Source: Lolium rigidum (Eukaryota; Streptophyta; Magnoliopsida; Poales; Poaceae). From it: a stretch of 64,000 nucleotides of DNA. Numbering within the stretch: the first letter of the stretch is position 1; each line of letters begins with the position of its first letter. Below the pieces are notes generated by a model, which made no database searches, had not been told where the DNA came from, and saw only the letters and a program-made list of their open reading frames with translations. The DNA lies in the NCBI RefSeq assembly GCF_022539505.1, contig NC_061508.1:344051484-344115483 (forward strand), given 5' to 3'. Positions 1 through 11,100 of the stretch are shown here, piece by piece. Position numbers and translations under genes: made by a program.

Positions 1-1366
1 TCCATGTTTAAGACAATGTTGGACCAGTTGTATGGCGCGGTTCCTGCAGAATATGGTGACCCAACGCAGCCTCCCACCATCTATTTGGTCCCCGAGGAGC
101 TTACAAACTTGGATCATAATCCCCGACGACAACATATCCCGGTTGCTGTTTATCTGGGCAGGCCTGTTCCTCGCCATCATCCTCCGGGAATTCGGCGGCT
201 TCAGAAATACAAATGGTGCTGTTTGCGGCAGCTCATCAGGCGGCATAGTCGTTTCTTGGACCGTGAAAGGACTTCGGCGCTACTGGACGGTTGTTTCGAG
301 AGCATGAAGGGTCTCGTGCCTCGAATTCGCGCATCCTACTCTGAAGAAATGCCAATGGATTTGGGCAACGGCGACAACCAGGTGGCCCAACTTATGCTAG
401 AAGACGGCTGCTTCATCCTACACCGCTGCTAAAGCACGCGCGCCGCGCGAAAATGGAAGCTGATGGCGGCAGCGATCAGTTTGACGACGATGAGGACTGG
501 ACTCAGGTTTATGGCAGGTGACGCGCGACCTGCTGCTGCTGGAGAACCAGATCCCTTTCTTCGTGATCCGGGAGCTTTTTCAGCAGCTCAGGAACGAGGA
601 TGAGTCAGAAGAGCTCCTCGTGAGTGGCAGCCTCAGGCTTTTCCGGACCCTTCGTCCCCAGATGCTGCACAACTCGAGCATCACATGCGACGACGTGCAC
701 CACCTGCTGCACCTCTTCTACCTCTCCGTCGGCAGGCCGACGACTGACCGCCAGCAGCATTCCCGCCATCGCCAGAGTGGCGAGCTGCTGTCGGAGCTCC
801 CGCAGTGGATCCCGTGCGCCAAGGAGCTGAAGGAGGCCAGGATCCGGTTCAAGACGAGGAAGAATGCCACGAGCTTCCTTGACATCAAGTTCGCCCGCGG
901 CGTGCTGGAGATCCCGCAGCTGGAGCTCGACGACTTCAGCGAGTCAATGTTCCGGAACCTCATCGCGTTTGAGCAGACATACCCGGACACCGCGCGGGAC
1001 GTCTCCACCTACGCCTTCTTCATGAACTGCCTCATCACCTCGCCGGAGGACATGAGGATCCTGGGCCTGCGTGGCATCCTTGTCAACCATCTCAACAGCA
1101 GAAGGAGCATTGCCTGGCGATTTTTCAGCGACATAGTCGCCCAGGTGCACTGGTCCGCCGACAACTACCTGGTCGGCATAATGGGCGCGGTGAACAAGTA
1201 CAGGGACAGCAGGCGGCACAAGTGGCGCGCGGCGCTCGTGCGCAACTATTTCACCAATCCCTGGGTGATCATGTCGGTGCTCGCGGCCCTGCTCCTGCTC
1301 GCCCTGGCCGTGCTGCAGAGCTTCTTCACTGTCTATCGCCACTTCAAGCCCCCAAACCCCAAGTAA
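1..1366 (+). pseudogene. DUF247 (UPF0481) gene copy 1, 5' truncated by window, frameshifted
   Basis: This is a plant DUF247 protein, a family whose members usually end in one membrane helix; the biochemical role of this member is unknown. The window opens inside the main exon. Two open segments (4-432 and 518-1366) align along their length with copy 2 at 13,253-14,684. Relative to copy 2 there is a 1-nt deletion near 425, a 6-nt in-frame deletion near 491 and a 19-nt deletion at 518/519. The net loss of 20 nt accounts for the switch from frame 1 to frame 2. The C-terminal part keeps family features such as CAKEL, GVLEIPQLEL and FMNCLITSPEDMRIL, then a hydrophobic helix (about 1261-1332) and a short basic/proline tail. 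Upstream exons lie outside the window. The two frameshifts make function unlikely. Family assignment is firm; loss of function is inferred. Confidence 0.85.
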
Positions 1367-1372
1367 GAGCAC

Positions 1373-2742
1373 AACACAGGTAAGCTTAGCCGGTAATGTT
1401 ATGTTCGGAGAACATCTCAGTTGCTGCTTTCAATAAAACTGGACCATGTATTGGGGGCGGTTTACAATACTCTCTAGCCATGGACCGGAGATTTAAATTG
1501 CTTCCGATCTTAATTTGGCCATGTGTAGCATGCTATGCGCATGTATGATGATTGCATAATGTTGCTTATATTTCTTCAGCGGATTGTGTGTTGATGTATT
1601 CCCTTGTATTCAGTACTCTTATTGTAAACTGAATTGAGTCATTGCCATAGATATATACGTCCCGATTCACAAATAAGTGCTTGTTTTCCCCGGGTACACA
1701 AATGGAAATCTATAAGCAGTCCAATTGTCAGTTTGTATTGACCATATCATTTTCTGCTACAAACTACAAAGGCCTATTTGATTTGCTGGAGACGATGTTA
1801 TCCGTCCATAGTACTTCATCATTTTTTAAGCGTCATGCCTCTAGTGCTGTTCAATAGACTCTGTATGATCCCCCCCCCCCCACACCCCCACCCCCCCCCA
1901 AAAAAACGAGACTCTCTATGAGTGTTTATATGTGTACACTTGTATGGTTTATATGTGTACACTTGTATGTCGTACCCGGTGTTTCGAAATACATTACTTA
2001 ATAAAAAACTACAGCAATACAAAATAGTACTTCCGCCGTTTTTGTATAAAATGGCAATAACGCATTTCAGGTACTCTCCCGGTTCGTTTCATAAGGCATG
2101 CACGTACTTTTAAGAAAACTTTGACCACTAATTTTGTTCAACAAAATATGAGATATATGCTATAAAAGTTATTTCATTTGATTTATAGTTTAAAAAGTTT
2201 CAGATAGTATAATGTTTGTGACATATAATTTACATATTTTTTACCAAATTAATGGTCTGAAAATTTGTTAAAGGAAAACTCTATTGTGCAACTGGCTGAA
2301 GCATCAACCGGTTCATGTCGTCTTGTTGTTCGCCCACCTCCCAATAGAGTGCACCGGCCCAAGTTTGCATCATCCAACTCATCTTGTCATCTCCCCTTCC
2401 TCGTCACCCAGCGACATGCACACCAGATTGGTCGGGTCCGTGCTCAGCCAGCTTTTCACTCACATTTTACACTTTGTTAGTGTTTTTTTGTTGAATATAA
2501 TTGGCATATCGGGATAGAAATTCTAAAAATATGCTAACATAATTTTATTCAGATATGGATATATCTATTTTCATATCCACATTTGATGCAAAATCCAATA
2601 TCACATTTGTTTTTGCATTTGTAAAACCAATTTGGGTATCTACCACATCCATTTTTATGCTCACCTGGATTCGGATATTACCGTGGCCATTTTTTATTTT
2701 ACGATATGAATGTCTGATAAATTGGATTATCTATTATCAGTT
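1373..2742. other. Intergenic stretch between DUF247 copy 1 and the 2.1-kb LTR element
   Basis: I see no gene here. It holds the 3' flank of copy 1, a C-rich tract at about 1868-1905, and from about 2030 an AT-rich sequence that resembles a decayed Stowaway-type MITE. I could not find paired ends for that MITE. Confidence 0.4.
1432..1437 (+). promoter_or_regulatory. AATAAA polyadenylation signal of DUF247 copy 1
   Basis: An exact AATAAA lies 66 nt after the stop codon of copy 1. The aligned position in copy 2, near 14,750, reads ATGAAA, so the downstream copy lacks this hexamer. Confidence 0.5.
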
Positions 2743-2747
2743 CCCAC

Positions 2748-2934
2748 TGTAGAAGGATAGAGAGGGAGAGAGATTGGCGGAATATGCTGGATGTTGTATT
2801 GCGCCTCATGGGCGAGTATATATAGGGTACAAGACTTGGAGGCTAAGAAGGTCTCCTAGAGATAAGGCAGGAGATGAATGACAAATCCTATACAAATCCC
2901 GTGACATCTAATACTACCTAATATATCTCTAACA
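2748..2934 (-). repeat. Left LTR (187 bp) of the TRIM-like element
   Basis: Direct repeat, identical by eye to 4707-4893, with TG...CA ends. It is the 3' LTR in the element's own orientation. Confidence 0.88.
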
Positions 2935-4706
2935 CCCCCCCGCAGTCGTAGCGGTAGCGACGTGAACAAGAGTAGCGTCGCGAACGGTCAGACTGGAGAA
3001 GAAGCTGGTGAGGCGCAGGCGAGGTGGTAGCCCTTTGTGCCGATGTCGAGGTAGCCGAGAGCATGGGTGCTGCAATCTTGGTCGAGGGAGCCGCGCGAGG
3101 GATTGCCGTGGTCGATGTCGTGGGCGGGTGCCGGTGTAGATGTAGCCGCAAGCGCGTAGTGCGCGAGGAGAGTGACGGAGACGCGTCGAGGCAGTCGTGG
3201 AGGTTGTCGATGCCGAAGTCGATGCAGTCCGAGCCGTCGAGGACGAGGTGCGGCCCTAGTTTTGCCGTAACCGGGCGCACGTCGGGGACGAAGGCATACT
3301 TCGGTTTTGCCAGAACCGAGTACACATAGAAGAAGTCGGTGACGCGGTCGAGGCAGTCGTAGAGGCGATGCCGAAGAAGACGTTGTCGAAGCCGATGAAG
3401 ACGAGACGTCCGGCGCGAGTTTGCCGGACTCGGGAACGTGTCGGGGACGAAGGCACTTCCGGTGTTGCCGCATCGGGCATGCGAGGGTAGGGAACATTAC
3501 AAAGTGCGCGCCATGTCGGAGTAGACTAGTAGAGGAGGTCTCGACGACGGGTGTCGGAGAAGAGGAGCAGGTGGTGTAGTCGGGGAAGAGGCGAGTCTCG
3601 ACGACGGGTGTCGGAGTAGAGTAGCAGGTGACGTAGTCGAGGAAGAAGCGAGGACGCTGGCGGCGAAGCTGTAGTGTACGAAGACGTAGAAGGCGGCTAA
3701 CCCAGCGGTGACCAGGGGTGGTCATGCTGGACGCCTAGACGGGCGTTGCGGTGGTCGGCGAGCTCAGCGCGACCTGGAGCGGTTGGCGAGCCCAGCGGCG
3801 ACCTGGGGTGGGGGCGCGGCGGCGGTACACGAAGTAGGCGAGGAAGACCCAGCGGCGTGACGAAGACCATGCGCGGATGGAGGCGACCCGCGCCGAAGGG
3901 GCGGCGCTGTGGTGGCCTCGGACATCGACGCGCGGGGGACGGCGAAGGCGACCGCGTGCGGCGACGCCACGGCCTGAGGGGCCGGCGTAGCTGCAGGGCG
4001 CGAGTCGGTGCAGCAGCGGGACGCCACCAGCGACGTACGCGTCTTGGAAGGCGCGTCGGAGGCCGGTAGCATGGACCAAAGGCGGCGGCGCTGCGGCCCG
4101 AAGGGGCGACGCAGCGGCAGCCCGTAGCTCGATCGGTGGTAGGCGCATGCTCGGGGACGTGCTTGGCGGAGACGTGCGCGCGGTCGGTTGATCAGACCGA
4201 CGGCGGCGCTGTACGCGCCATGGCGTGGACGACGTGCCGCAGATTGGAGTCGTTGGCGACGTTGTCGGTGATGTCCCGGGCGATGACGGCGAAGACGGAC
4301 CAGCGATGGAGACCGCGCGGGCGAGACAGCCTGCTGCGTCGCACGTAGGCGTCCCGTGTTTGACGCGTGCAGCCGTGCCGCGCGGTTGATGAAGATGGCC
4401 GGTGCAGTCGATGCCGAGGTTGGAGTAGAGGCGCGTGATGACGGCGGCGGTGGGCGACTCAATCCGATCTATGATCGGCAAAACCAAAAAAAAGAAAACG
4501 CCGGTCGAGCGACCGGCGGAGCAAAAAGAAAACCAATCTACGGATTGGAAAAAAAAAGGACTCGAGGGCAGCGGATCAACAGATCGGCGGACGAACCCTC
4601 ATACGGGTTGCGCGGCCCCCGGAGTAGGCCATGGAGAGACCTCCCCGGGGGCGGCGCGGCGCGGAAGCTGTGCGACGGCTAGGTCAGGAACTTGCGGCTG
4701 ATACCA

Positions 4707-4893
4707 TGTAGAAGGATAGAGAGGGAGAGAGATTGGCGGAATATGCTGGATGTTGTATTGCGCCTCATGGGCGAGTATATATAGGGTACAAGACTTGGAG
4801 GCTAAGAAGGTCTCCTAGAGATAAGGCAGGAGATGAATGACAAATCCTATACAAATCCCGTGACATCTAATACTACCTAATATATCTCTAACA
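4707..4893 (-). repeat. Right LTR (187 bp) of the TRIM-like element
   Basis: Partner of 2748-2934. It is the 5' LTR in element orientation and is directly followed by the tRNA-iMet primer site. Confidence 0.88.
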
Positions 4894-4898
4894 CCCAC

Positions 4899-5208
4899 AA
4901 CTACATAAGAGAATGAGCGGGAGCGAAAAGTAAAGAAAGCAGAGCAAGCAGTTTCCTTTTTCTATTTACTCTTATGTTCTCATCTAGTATCCAAAACTCT
5001 CTTTCTTTCCCTTTATATACATCGAGAGACGGTCATAGTCCTCCAACAAATGGCACCCACAGTCACTCTCTTTAACCATCATTAGTTTAGCTATTGCCTG
5101 CCTTTATCCAAAGCTCTCTATAGTCGATCTAGATCAGCTGCTCCCAGCTTGATTATGCACTTTGCGTCTTTGCCACTCTATCTTCTTCCCTAAGTTCAGA
5201 TCAGCACC
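4899..5208 (+). promoter_or_regulatory. Core promoter and 5' UTR of DUF247 copy 2, TATA at 5014-5019
   Basis: A TATATA motif sits at 5014-5019 in a pyrimidine-rich context, 190 nt upstream of the proposed ATG at 5209. A start site around 5045 would give a 5' UTR of about 165 nt. The upstream boundary is the retroelement insertion at 4894, only 120 bp from the TATA box, so native distal promoter sequence has been displaced by 2.1 kb. Confidence 0.5.
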
Positions 5209-5327
5209 ATGAGCGACATGAGCGGTAACGACGACATGAGCAACATGGGCGAGCCTCAGAGTGAGATGGTGGGCGCCAAACCAAAGCTTGGCACCTGGGA
5301 GCATCAAGTTGATACTCCATCTCGTAG
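5209..5327 (+). CDS. DUF247 copy 2, proposed exon 1
   Basis: The ATG at 5209 opens a 119-nt coding stretch rich in Met, Asp, Ser and Asn (starting MSDMSGNDD) that ends at a good donor, AG|GTCAGT, at 5327/5328. The exon ends in phase 2. This is inferred from splice signals and phase agreement with the next exon, not from homology I can verify. Copy 1's equivalent exon is outside the window. Confidence 0.55.
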
Positions 5328-5496
5328 GTCAGTACATCAAAACCAGGCCTAATGTTCACTACAAGAAAATAGAAAAGAATATACACGAGATCGAATCTGG
5401 CTTGGATTATGACCACAGCCTGCGTTGTCCTCCCCATTCTTTTGCTCTTTTTATAAAAAAAAAACGTGTTGTTCTTGGTTCAGTTTTTTTGTGCTC

Positions 5497-5608
5497 CAGG
5501 ACTATTGTCTTGAGGGGGTGGTGAGGCTCGAACTCTGGCTGTTCAGTACAACTTCACATGTACTAACCTAGTAAGCATCAGAGTCTTTCTCAGGACTATT
5601 GTCTTGAG
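5497..5608 (-). repeat. tRNA-like retroposon relic with 18-bp target duplication
   Basis: An 18-bp direct repeat (CAGGACTATTGTCTTGAG at 5497-5514 and 5591-5608) brackets 76 bp at 5515-5590. On the minus strand the insert contains GTTCGAGCC, which fits the pol III B-box consensus, and a degenerate A-box-like stretch about 40 nt earlier. Length and boxes fit a tRNA or tRNA-derived SINE head. No poly(A) tail is visible. It lies inside intron 1 of DUF247 copy 2. Confidence 0.45.
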
Positions 5609-5843
5609 ATTTCTTTATTTTGGGTTTTTCTTTTGGAAGTTTATGCGAACTTGGTGAAACATATGAGTAGTGCAAATCCTAAACATCATGAGTAGTAAAC
5701 CGAATGATAGATGCATTGTGTTATTTGTGTGGGTACTGCTGCCAAACTCGTCGACTTATGCAGGGTGCCGTGGGCTATCATTTTCTGCTTGTCAAATCAT
5801 CTTTATTTAATCTTCATTTTGTCCATAACACTGCGTTTTCCAG

Positions 5844-5956
5844 ATACCCCGTTGTGTCATTTGTGAATGAAGTCCATACCGCGTCAGCCCCAGCACCAGA
5901 ACACTATGAGCTTATCGGGGCCATTCGCAACATCTGGACTAATCCAGGACGTTCAG
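5844..5956 (+). CDS. DUF247 copy 2, proposed exon 2
   Basis: An acceptor TTTTCCAG|A at 5843/5844 and a donor TCAG|GTCT at 5956/5957 define 113 nt. Entered in phase 2 from exon 1, it reads through without a stop (YPVVSFVNEVH, then PEHYELIGAIRNIW) and leaves in phase 1. That is exactly the phase needed by the acceptor at 13,252. The predicted residues precede the conserved SAVPAVYGD start of the DUF247 domain. The LINE at 6103 lies in the following intron. Alternative donors exist within a few bases. Confidence 0.55.
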
Positions 5957-6201
5957 GTCTATAACCTTCTCCATTCTTTTTAACACATCAAAAGGAATGT
6001 GATTATAGCATTCAATTCTGAATTGTAGTTTCACTTAGCAGAAGATACTATTTGTTATAAGCTGCATTTAAATCTGGATGGTACTAATTAATCGAGGCTT
6101 CACATGTAGATTTAACTTTTTGGAAGATACCACTGTCTGGTGATGTTCGGCCTCGTGTTGAGAACACTAGGTTGGGTAAGGTGGCTGTTGAAGGAGGGAT
6201 C

Positions 6202-8151
6202 ATGACCATACCTGAATTAATAGCACAGTTGCAGTTTCTGATGCCTGATGATCAGTACCAATGGGATGTTCAGCAAATGGAAGATAATGTATTCAGGGTC
6301 AATTTTCCAAGTAGAAGTGACTTGGTTAAGGCTCAGCATTTTGGCAAATTTTGTGTACCGAAATCACAAATTACTTTGTCCTTTGATTTTTGGAGAAAAG
6401 ATGTAGAACCTGTTTGGACGGCAGAAGAGGTGTGGGTCAGAGTGCATGGTTTTCCTCCTTTTGCTCTTGATGAGATTGTAGCTTTATGGGCTTTTGGTGA
6501 TATTTTTGGTGAGACTACAGATATTGATATACCTTACACAAGGGCAAATAATGTTTTGCGAATCTGCATAAGTTGTTTGGATCCTGCTCTTATTCCCACT
6601 AGCCTTGATGTCAAGATTCGTAATGATTTCTTCCGACTCAGTTTTGAAGTGGAGGGCTTAAGGGCTCCAACAACAGTTGACGATGGTGTGTCTGAAGATA
6701 TGCATAAGGATGATGACATGGACCATGATGGCCCTACTAAGAACTCTGGTGATGATATCGACAGAGAAGTCAAGAGGAAGAAGAATGAGGAGGAAAGCAA
6801 AGATTCTGATTATGAACCATCTCATCCGGATCCCTCTGCTGGTACATCTATTGCTGTTTCTCCAATTAAAGGGGCTCAAAATAATGAGAATTTGATTGTG
6901 CATGCTACACCTAGGTATGATAATGCTTTTACATCTTCAGTTTGTGATTTGGTTGATTCGAATCCTAAATGGCTTGAACCGTTTTTTAGTACTGCGGCGG
7001 ACCTGGACTTGTGTGATGGGAATGGTGACTCCTTGTACCCGGCTGAGACCAGTGTTGATGAACTGGAGGCTAATCTTATGTATGATGAACAAGGCAGCCG
7101 CAGGATTAATCTTGTTGATCAGAGGGTGGTGGAGGCCGCTGTGTGTATGCATGGCACATGCACACAGCGAGCGCCACAAGGGAAGGAGATTGTTGTGTGT
7201 GTGCCTGACACATGCACACAGCAGACGTCGATCGGGGCGTCGGGAGGAGCTGTACATGGCGCATGCAGGGGGGACGTCGGTGCGTCGACTGAGACGCCGA
7301 TCAGCGCGGCGAATGGCGCATGCAGCACCGCGTCGTCCATGCCTCGGGCGGTCTCCTCGTCGACGGCGCGGGTTTTGTCCTCGACGCCTATATCTTCATC
7401 GCTGGTTAATGCAACAAAGGGCCTTACCAGTTCGCCTCTGGGTACTTCAAAGCGTACGTATGTGCATACGGTAACACCAAAACGGAATTCTACGACGAAT
7501 ACAACTGTTTCTACCTTGCCATTGCCGGTTAAGGATATGGCAGGCTTGGCTACCAAGATGAGTACCACACCGGGTATAATGACCACGCCGGTATCTCCAG
7601 CTTTATTTTCTGATGAGGTGATTGCGTATGGAGGCATTAAATCACAAGAGGCAAAAGGTATTCGGTCAAGTGGAAGACTTAGAGCGCAACCAAATGCTGA
7701 TGCGACTCAGCTAGAAAAAGCTATGCTACTGGCTCAAAGGCGTAATGAAAGCTTTGCACAAGGTATCTCTCAGCCACACTCGTTACTTAATTTTTCAGAT
7801 GAACAGATTATCCATAATGCTACTGTTTTGGGAGTCTCTATGGGTAGTTCTTTTACAGCGCAAATTAATGCGGCGCATATAATTAAAGAGAATGAATTCC
7901 AAAGGACACTAACGATCCTAAAAAAGAATGAGTCTGTGTTAGATAAAAGTGCGGAACAATTGCCTTGTCTTATTGTCTCACGTGCGTCTGATTTAGTTGG
8001 AGATCTAGATGATGAGGATTTTCTATTAGATACTGATTTGCCTTGTGCATCCACTGTAACAAATAAGATAAGATGTAATAGAAAGAAAAAGTCTTATGAT
8101 AAGACTAAGGTTAGACGAAGTAACAGAATCAGAAATAAAAAATATAGTTAG
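6202..8151 (+). CDS. LINE ORF1 protein (DUF4283-like RNA-binding domain)
   Basis: ORF1 proteins of plant LINEs bind the element RNA to form the retrotransposition particle. The first in-frame ATG is at 6202, but the frame is open from 6103, so the true N-terminus is probably lost. The first 170 residues resemble the DUF4283 fold: DVQQMEDNVFRVNFPS, then VWVRVHGFPPFAL and VALWAFGDIFGET. The usual CCHC zinc knuckle after this domain is not visible. Instead an acidic stretch follows (about 6700-6790), then a long Ser/Thr-rich low-complexity region with two similar Cys-containing stretches at 7141-7230, and a basic C-terminus that could bind nucleic acid. The TAG stop at 8149-8151 is directly followed by the ATG of ORF2. 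Confidence 0.85.
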   Translation: MTIPELIAQLQFLMPDDQYQWDVQQMEDNVFRVNFPSRSDLVKAQHFGKFCVPKSQITLSFDFWRKDVEPVWTAEEVWVRVHGFPPFALDEIVALWAFGDIFGETTDIDIPYTRANNVLRICISCLDPALIPTSLDVKIRNDFFRLSFEVEGLRAPTTVDDGVSEDMHKDDDMDHDGPTKNSGDDIDREVKRKKNEEESKDSDYEPSHPDPSAGTSIAVSPIKGAQNNENLIVHATPRYDNAFTSSVCDLVDSNPKWLEPFFSTAADLDLCDGNGDSLYPAETSVDELEANLMYDEQGSRRINLVDQRVVEAAVCMHGTCTQRAPQGKEIVVCVPDTCTQQTSIGASGGAVHGACRGDVGASTETPISAANGACSTASSMPRAVSSSTARVLSSTPISSSLVNATKGLTSSPLGTSKRTYVHTVTPKRNSTTNTTVSTLPLPVKDMAGLATKMSTTPGIMTTPVSPALFSDEVIAYGGIKSQEAKGIRSSGRLRAQPNADATQLEKAMLLAQRRNESFAQGISQPHSLLNFSDEQIIHNATVLGVSMGSSFTAQINAAHIIKENEFQRTLTILKKNESVLDKSAEQLPCLIVSRASDLVGDLDDEDFLLDTDLPCASTVTNKIRCNRKKKSYDKTKVRRSNRIRNKKYS

Positions 8152-11100
8152 ATGGCGATGAATTCTCTGTGTGGTTTAACTTGGAATAGTGAAGGTTTTG
8201 GTGATCCGGGAAAACACCTGTTTGTCAAAGAAGCTATTAGGGAATATCGGTTAGACTATATAGCGCTTTTGGAAACAGGAAGATCAAATTTTACTGTTCC
8301 TTTCCTTAGAGACTTATCTTGTGGGAAGGAGTTTAGTTGGTTCTGTTTGCCACCTCAGGGCCGGTCGGGAGGTATTTTGGTCGGCATTAATACTAACACT
8401 TTGAAAGTTAATACAGTAGTTAATGGTGAATTCTGTGTCAAATTATCTTTAAAATCAAAAATTGATGGTTTTGAGTGGGTTTTGGTACCAGTGTATGGAG
8501 CTGCACAGGATTCTCTTAAACATGCTTTCTTGTCTGAGTTGGTGCGGATATGTGAGGCCGAGACTCTGCCTTTACTTCTTGCTGGTGATTTCAATATACT
8601 TCGAAAACCCGAGGATAAAAGTAATGATAATTATAATCCTCGATGGCCCTTCATTTTTAATGCCATTATTGAAAGTTTAAATTTGAAAGAAATTGCTCTC
8701 TCGGGCCGTCAATATACGTGGGCTAGTCGTCGAGTGACCCCTACTTATGAAAAGCTGGATCGTGTGCTTGCTAGTGTGGAGTGGGAACAAAAATTTCCAT
8801 TGGTGTCGGTTAGGGCGTTATCTCGGTCGGGGTCTGATCACACACCTCTTCTTATTGATTCAGGAAACCATGCACATTTAGGAAACAAAGCTCGTTTCTC
8901 TTTTGAGTTGTCTTGGTTGCAACAAGACGGATTCTATGATTTGGTGGCAGCTGAGTGGGTTGCAGCTCCAATGGGGGTATCACCAATAGACACTTGGCAA
9001 AAAAAGATTAGACACCTACGAAGATTCTTAAGGGGATGGGCGAAAAATCTTAGTGGAAAATATAAACTAGAAAAGGAGAGGTTACTTCAAATTATTGATT
9101 TCCTGGATATTAAAGCGGAAACTTGTCCGCTATCTAATGTTGAAAGGGATGAGTTGAAATTGGCTAATGATAAGTTGAACAAACTTAGAAGGGCGGAGGA
9201 AACAAAATGGGCACAACGAGCCAAGGTTAAGTATGTAGAGGAAGGGGGTGATAATACAAAATATTTTCACTTAATTGCTAATGGGAAGCATAGGAAGAAG
9301 AAGATTTTTCAATTAGAACAGGACGAGGGTACAATTGTTGGGGATGATAACCTAAAAACTTACATTACTGAATATTACAAAAAACTTTTTGGTGAGCCGC
9401 AACACAATTCCATACTAATGGTGGAGGATAGAGTTGATGATATTCCTCAAGTTTCTGCGGCTGAAAATGAACTTCTGATCAAAGATTACTCTCTCGAGGA
9501 AGTTTATGAGGCGATCTCACAGATGAAACATAATAAAGCGCCGGGGCCTGATGGGTTTCCGGCGGAGTTTTATCAAACCTTTTGGGAAGTAATAAAATTG
9601 GATTTAATGGCGCTTTTTATGTCCTTCCAGAGAGGAGAGTTACCGTTACATAGGCTTAATTTTGGGGTTATTACTCTGCTTCCAAAAAAAGATAATGCGA
9701 CACAAATACAACAGTACCGTCCTATTTGTTTACTTAATGTGATTTTTAAGATCTTTACTAAAGTGGCTACTATCCGTATTTCGGAGGTTGCTCATAATGT
9801 GATCAAACCTACTCAGACTGCATTCATGCCGGGCAGACATATTTTGGAGGGAGTGGTTGTGCTTCATGAGTCCATTCATGAACTGCATAGGAAAAAATTA
9901 GATGGTGTGCTCTTCAAAATTGATTTTGAGAAGGCATATGATAAAGTTAAATGGCCATTTTTACAACAAGTCTTGCGTATGAAAGGGTTTGATGAAATCT
10001 GGTGTGATCGAATTAGACAATATGTGCAAGGTGGAAGTGTGGGGATTAGGGTGAATGATGATATCGGACATAATTTCCAAACTAGGAAAGGTTTGAGACA
10101 GGGTGATCCTTTATCTCCAATTCTTTTTAACATTGTGGCGGATATGCTAGCTATTATTATTGCAAGGGCTAAGGAAGCGGGTCAGATTGGGGGTCTTTTA
10201 CCTCATTTAGTCGAGGGGGGAATTTCTATCCTACAATATGCTGATGACACAATTTTATTCATGGAACATGATATTGTCAAAGCACTAAATATGAAATTAA
10301 TTCTATGTATTTTTGAGCAGCTCTCTGGTCTGAAAATTAATTTTCATAAAAGTGAGATATTCTGTTTTGGTAAAGCAAAGGATATTGAACAACAATATAT
10401 GCAGATTTTTGGTTGTGAAGCGGGCGCTTTACCTTTTAAATATTTGGGTATACCTATTCATCATCGAATTTTGAGGAATGCTGAATGGAATCCGGTTGAA
10501 AGTCGTTTTGCTTCAAAATTAGGATGCTGGCGTAGTAAAATGCTTTCTTATGGGGATAGGTTAGTTCTCATCAATTCGGTCTTAACAAGTCTATCAATGT
10601 TTATGTTATCCTTCATGGAGATTCCGGTGGGGGTTCGAAAAAGACTAGATTTTTATAGATCTAATTTCTTCTGGCAATCTGATGAGAAAAAGAAAAGATA
10701 TAGACTATCTAAATGGAATATAATATGTAGACCGAAGGATCAGGGAGGTTTGGGTATCGAAGTTCTGGAATTAAAGAACAAATGCTTACTGAGTAAATGG
10801 CTTTACAAACTTTTAACTGAAGAGGGTATGTGGCAACAAATTTTGCACAACAAGTATTTACATTCTAAAACTCTACCGCAAGTTGAGGCGAAACCAACGG
10901 ATTCGCCTTTTTGGAAAGGTCTTATGAAAGTTAAATCTGATTTTTTCAGTAGAGGATTTTTCAATGTTGGTGATGGTAGTTCGGTGCGCTTTTGGGAGGA
11001 TGTGTGGCTAGGGGATGTTCCTTTATCACAACAATATCCCTCTCTTTACAATATTGCACAACATAGAGATGTTCTGGTTTCCACAGTGTTGGCTCAAAAT

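Larger units (their letters stand above)
2748..4893 (-). mobile_element. Small non-autonomous LTR retrotransposon (TRIM/SMART-like), very young
   Basis: Two 187-bp direct repeats, 2748-2934 and 4707-4893, are identical by eye. They begin TG and end CA, and the element is flanked by the 5-bp target duplication CCCAC (2743-2747 and 4894-4898). On the minus strand, TGGTATCAG directly abuts the LTR (complement of 4698-4706), matching an initiator-tRNA-Met primer site. A run of seven G (complement of 2935-2941) abuts the other LTR as the polypurine tract. The 1.77-kb interior is GC-rich. It has two long minus-strand open frames (2988-3725 and 3735-4487) of low-complexity Pro/Arg/Ser/Thr composition with no gag, protease or polymerase motif. 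It must therefore move with enzymes from another element, presumably copia type given the primer site. LTR identity means insertion was recent. Confidence 0.88.

Noticed and set aside
718..1372. Minus-strand open frames opposite DUF247 copy 1 (and the equivalents at 13,728-14,690)
   Set aside because: They are antisense shadows of a GC-rich coding exon; they appear in both copies only because the sense sequence is conserved.
6534..8054. Minus-strand open frames inside LINE ORF1
   Set aside because: Low-complexity antisense of a confirmed coding region, with no domain.
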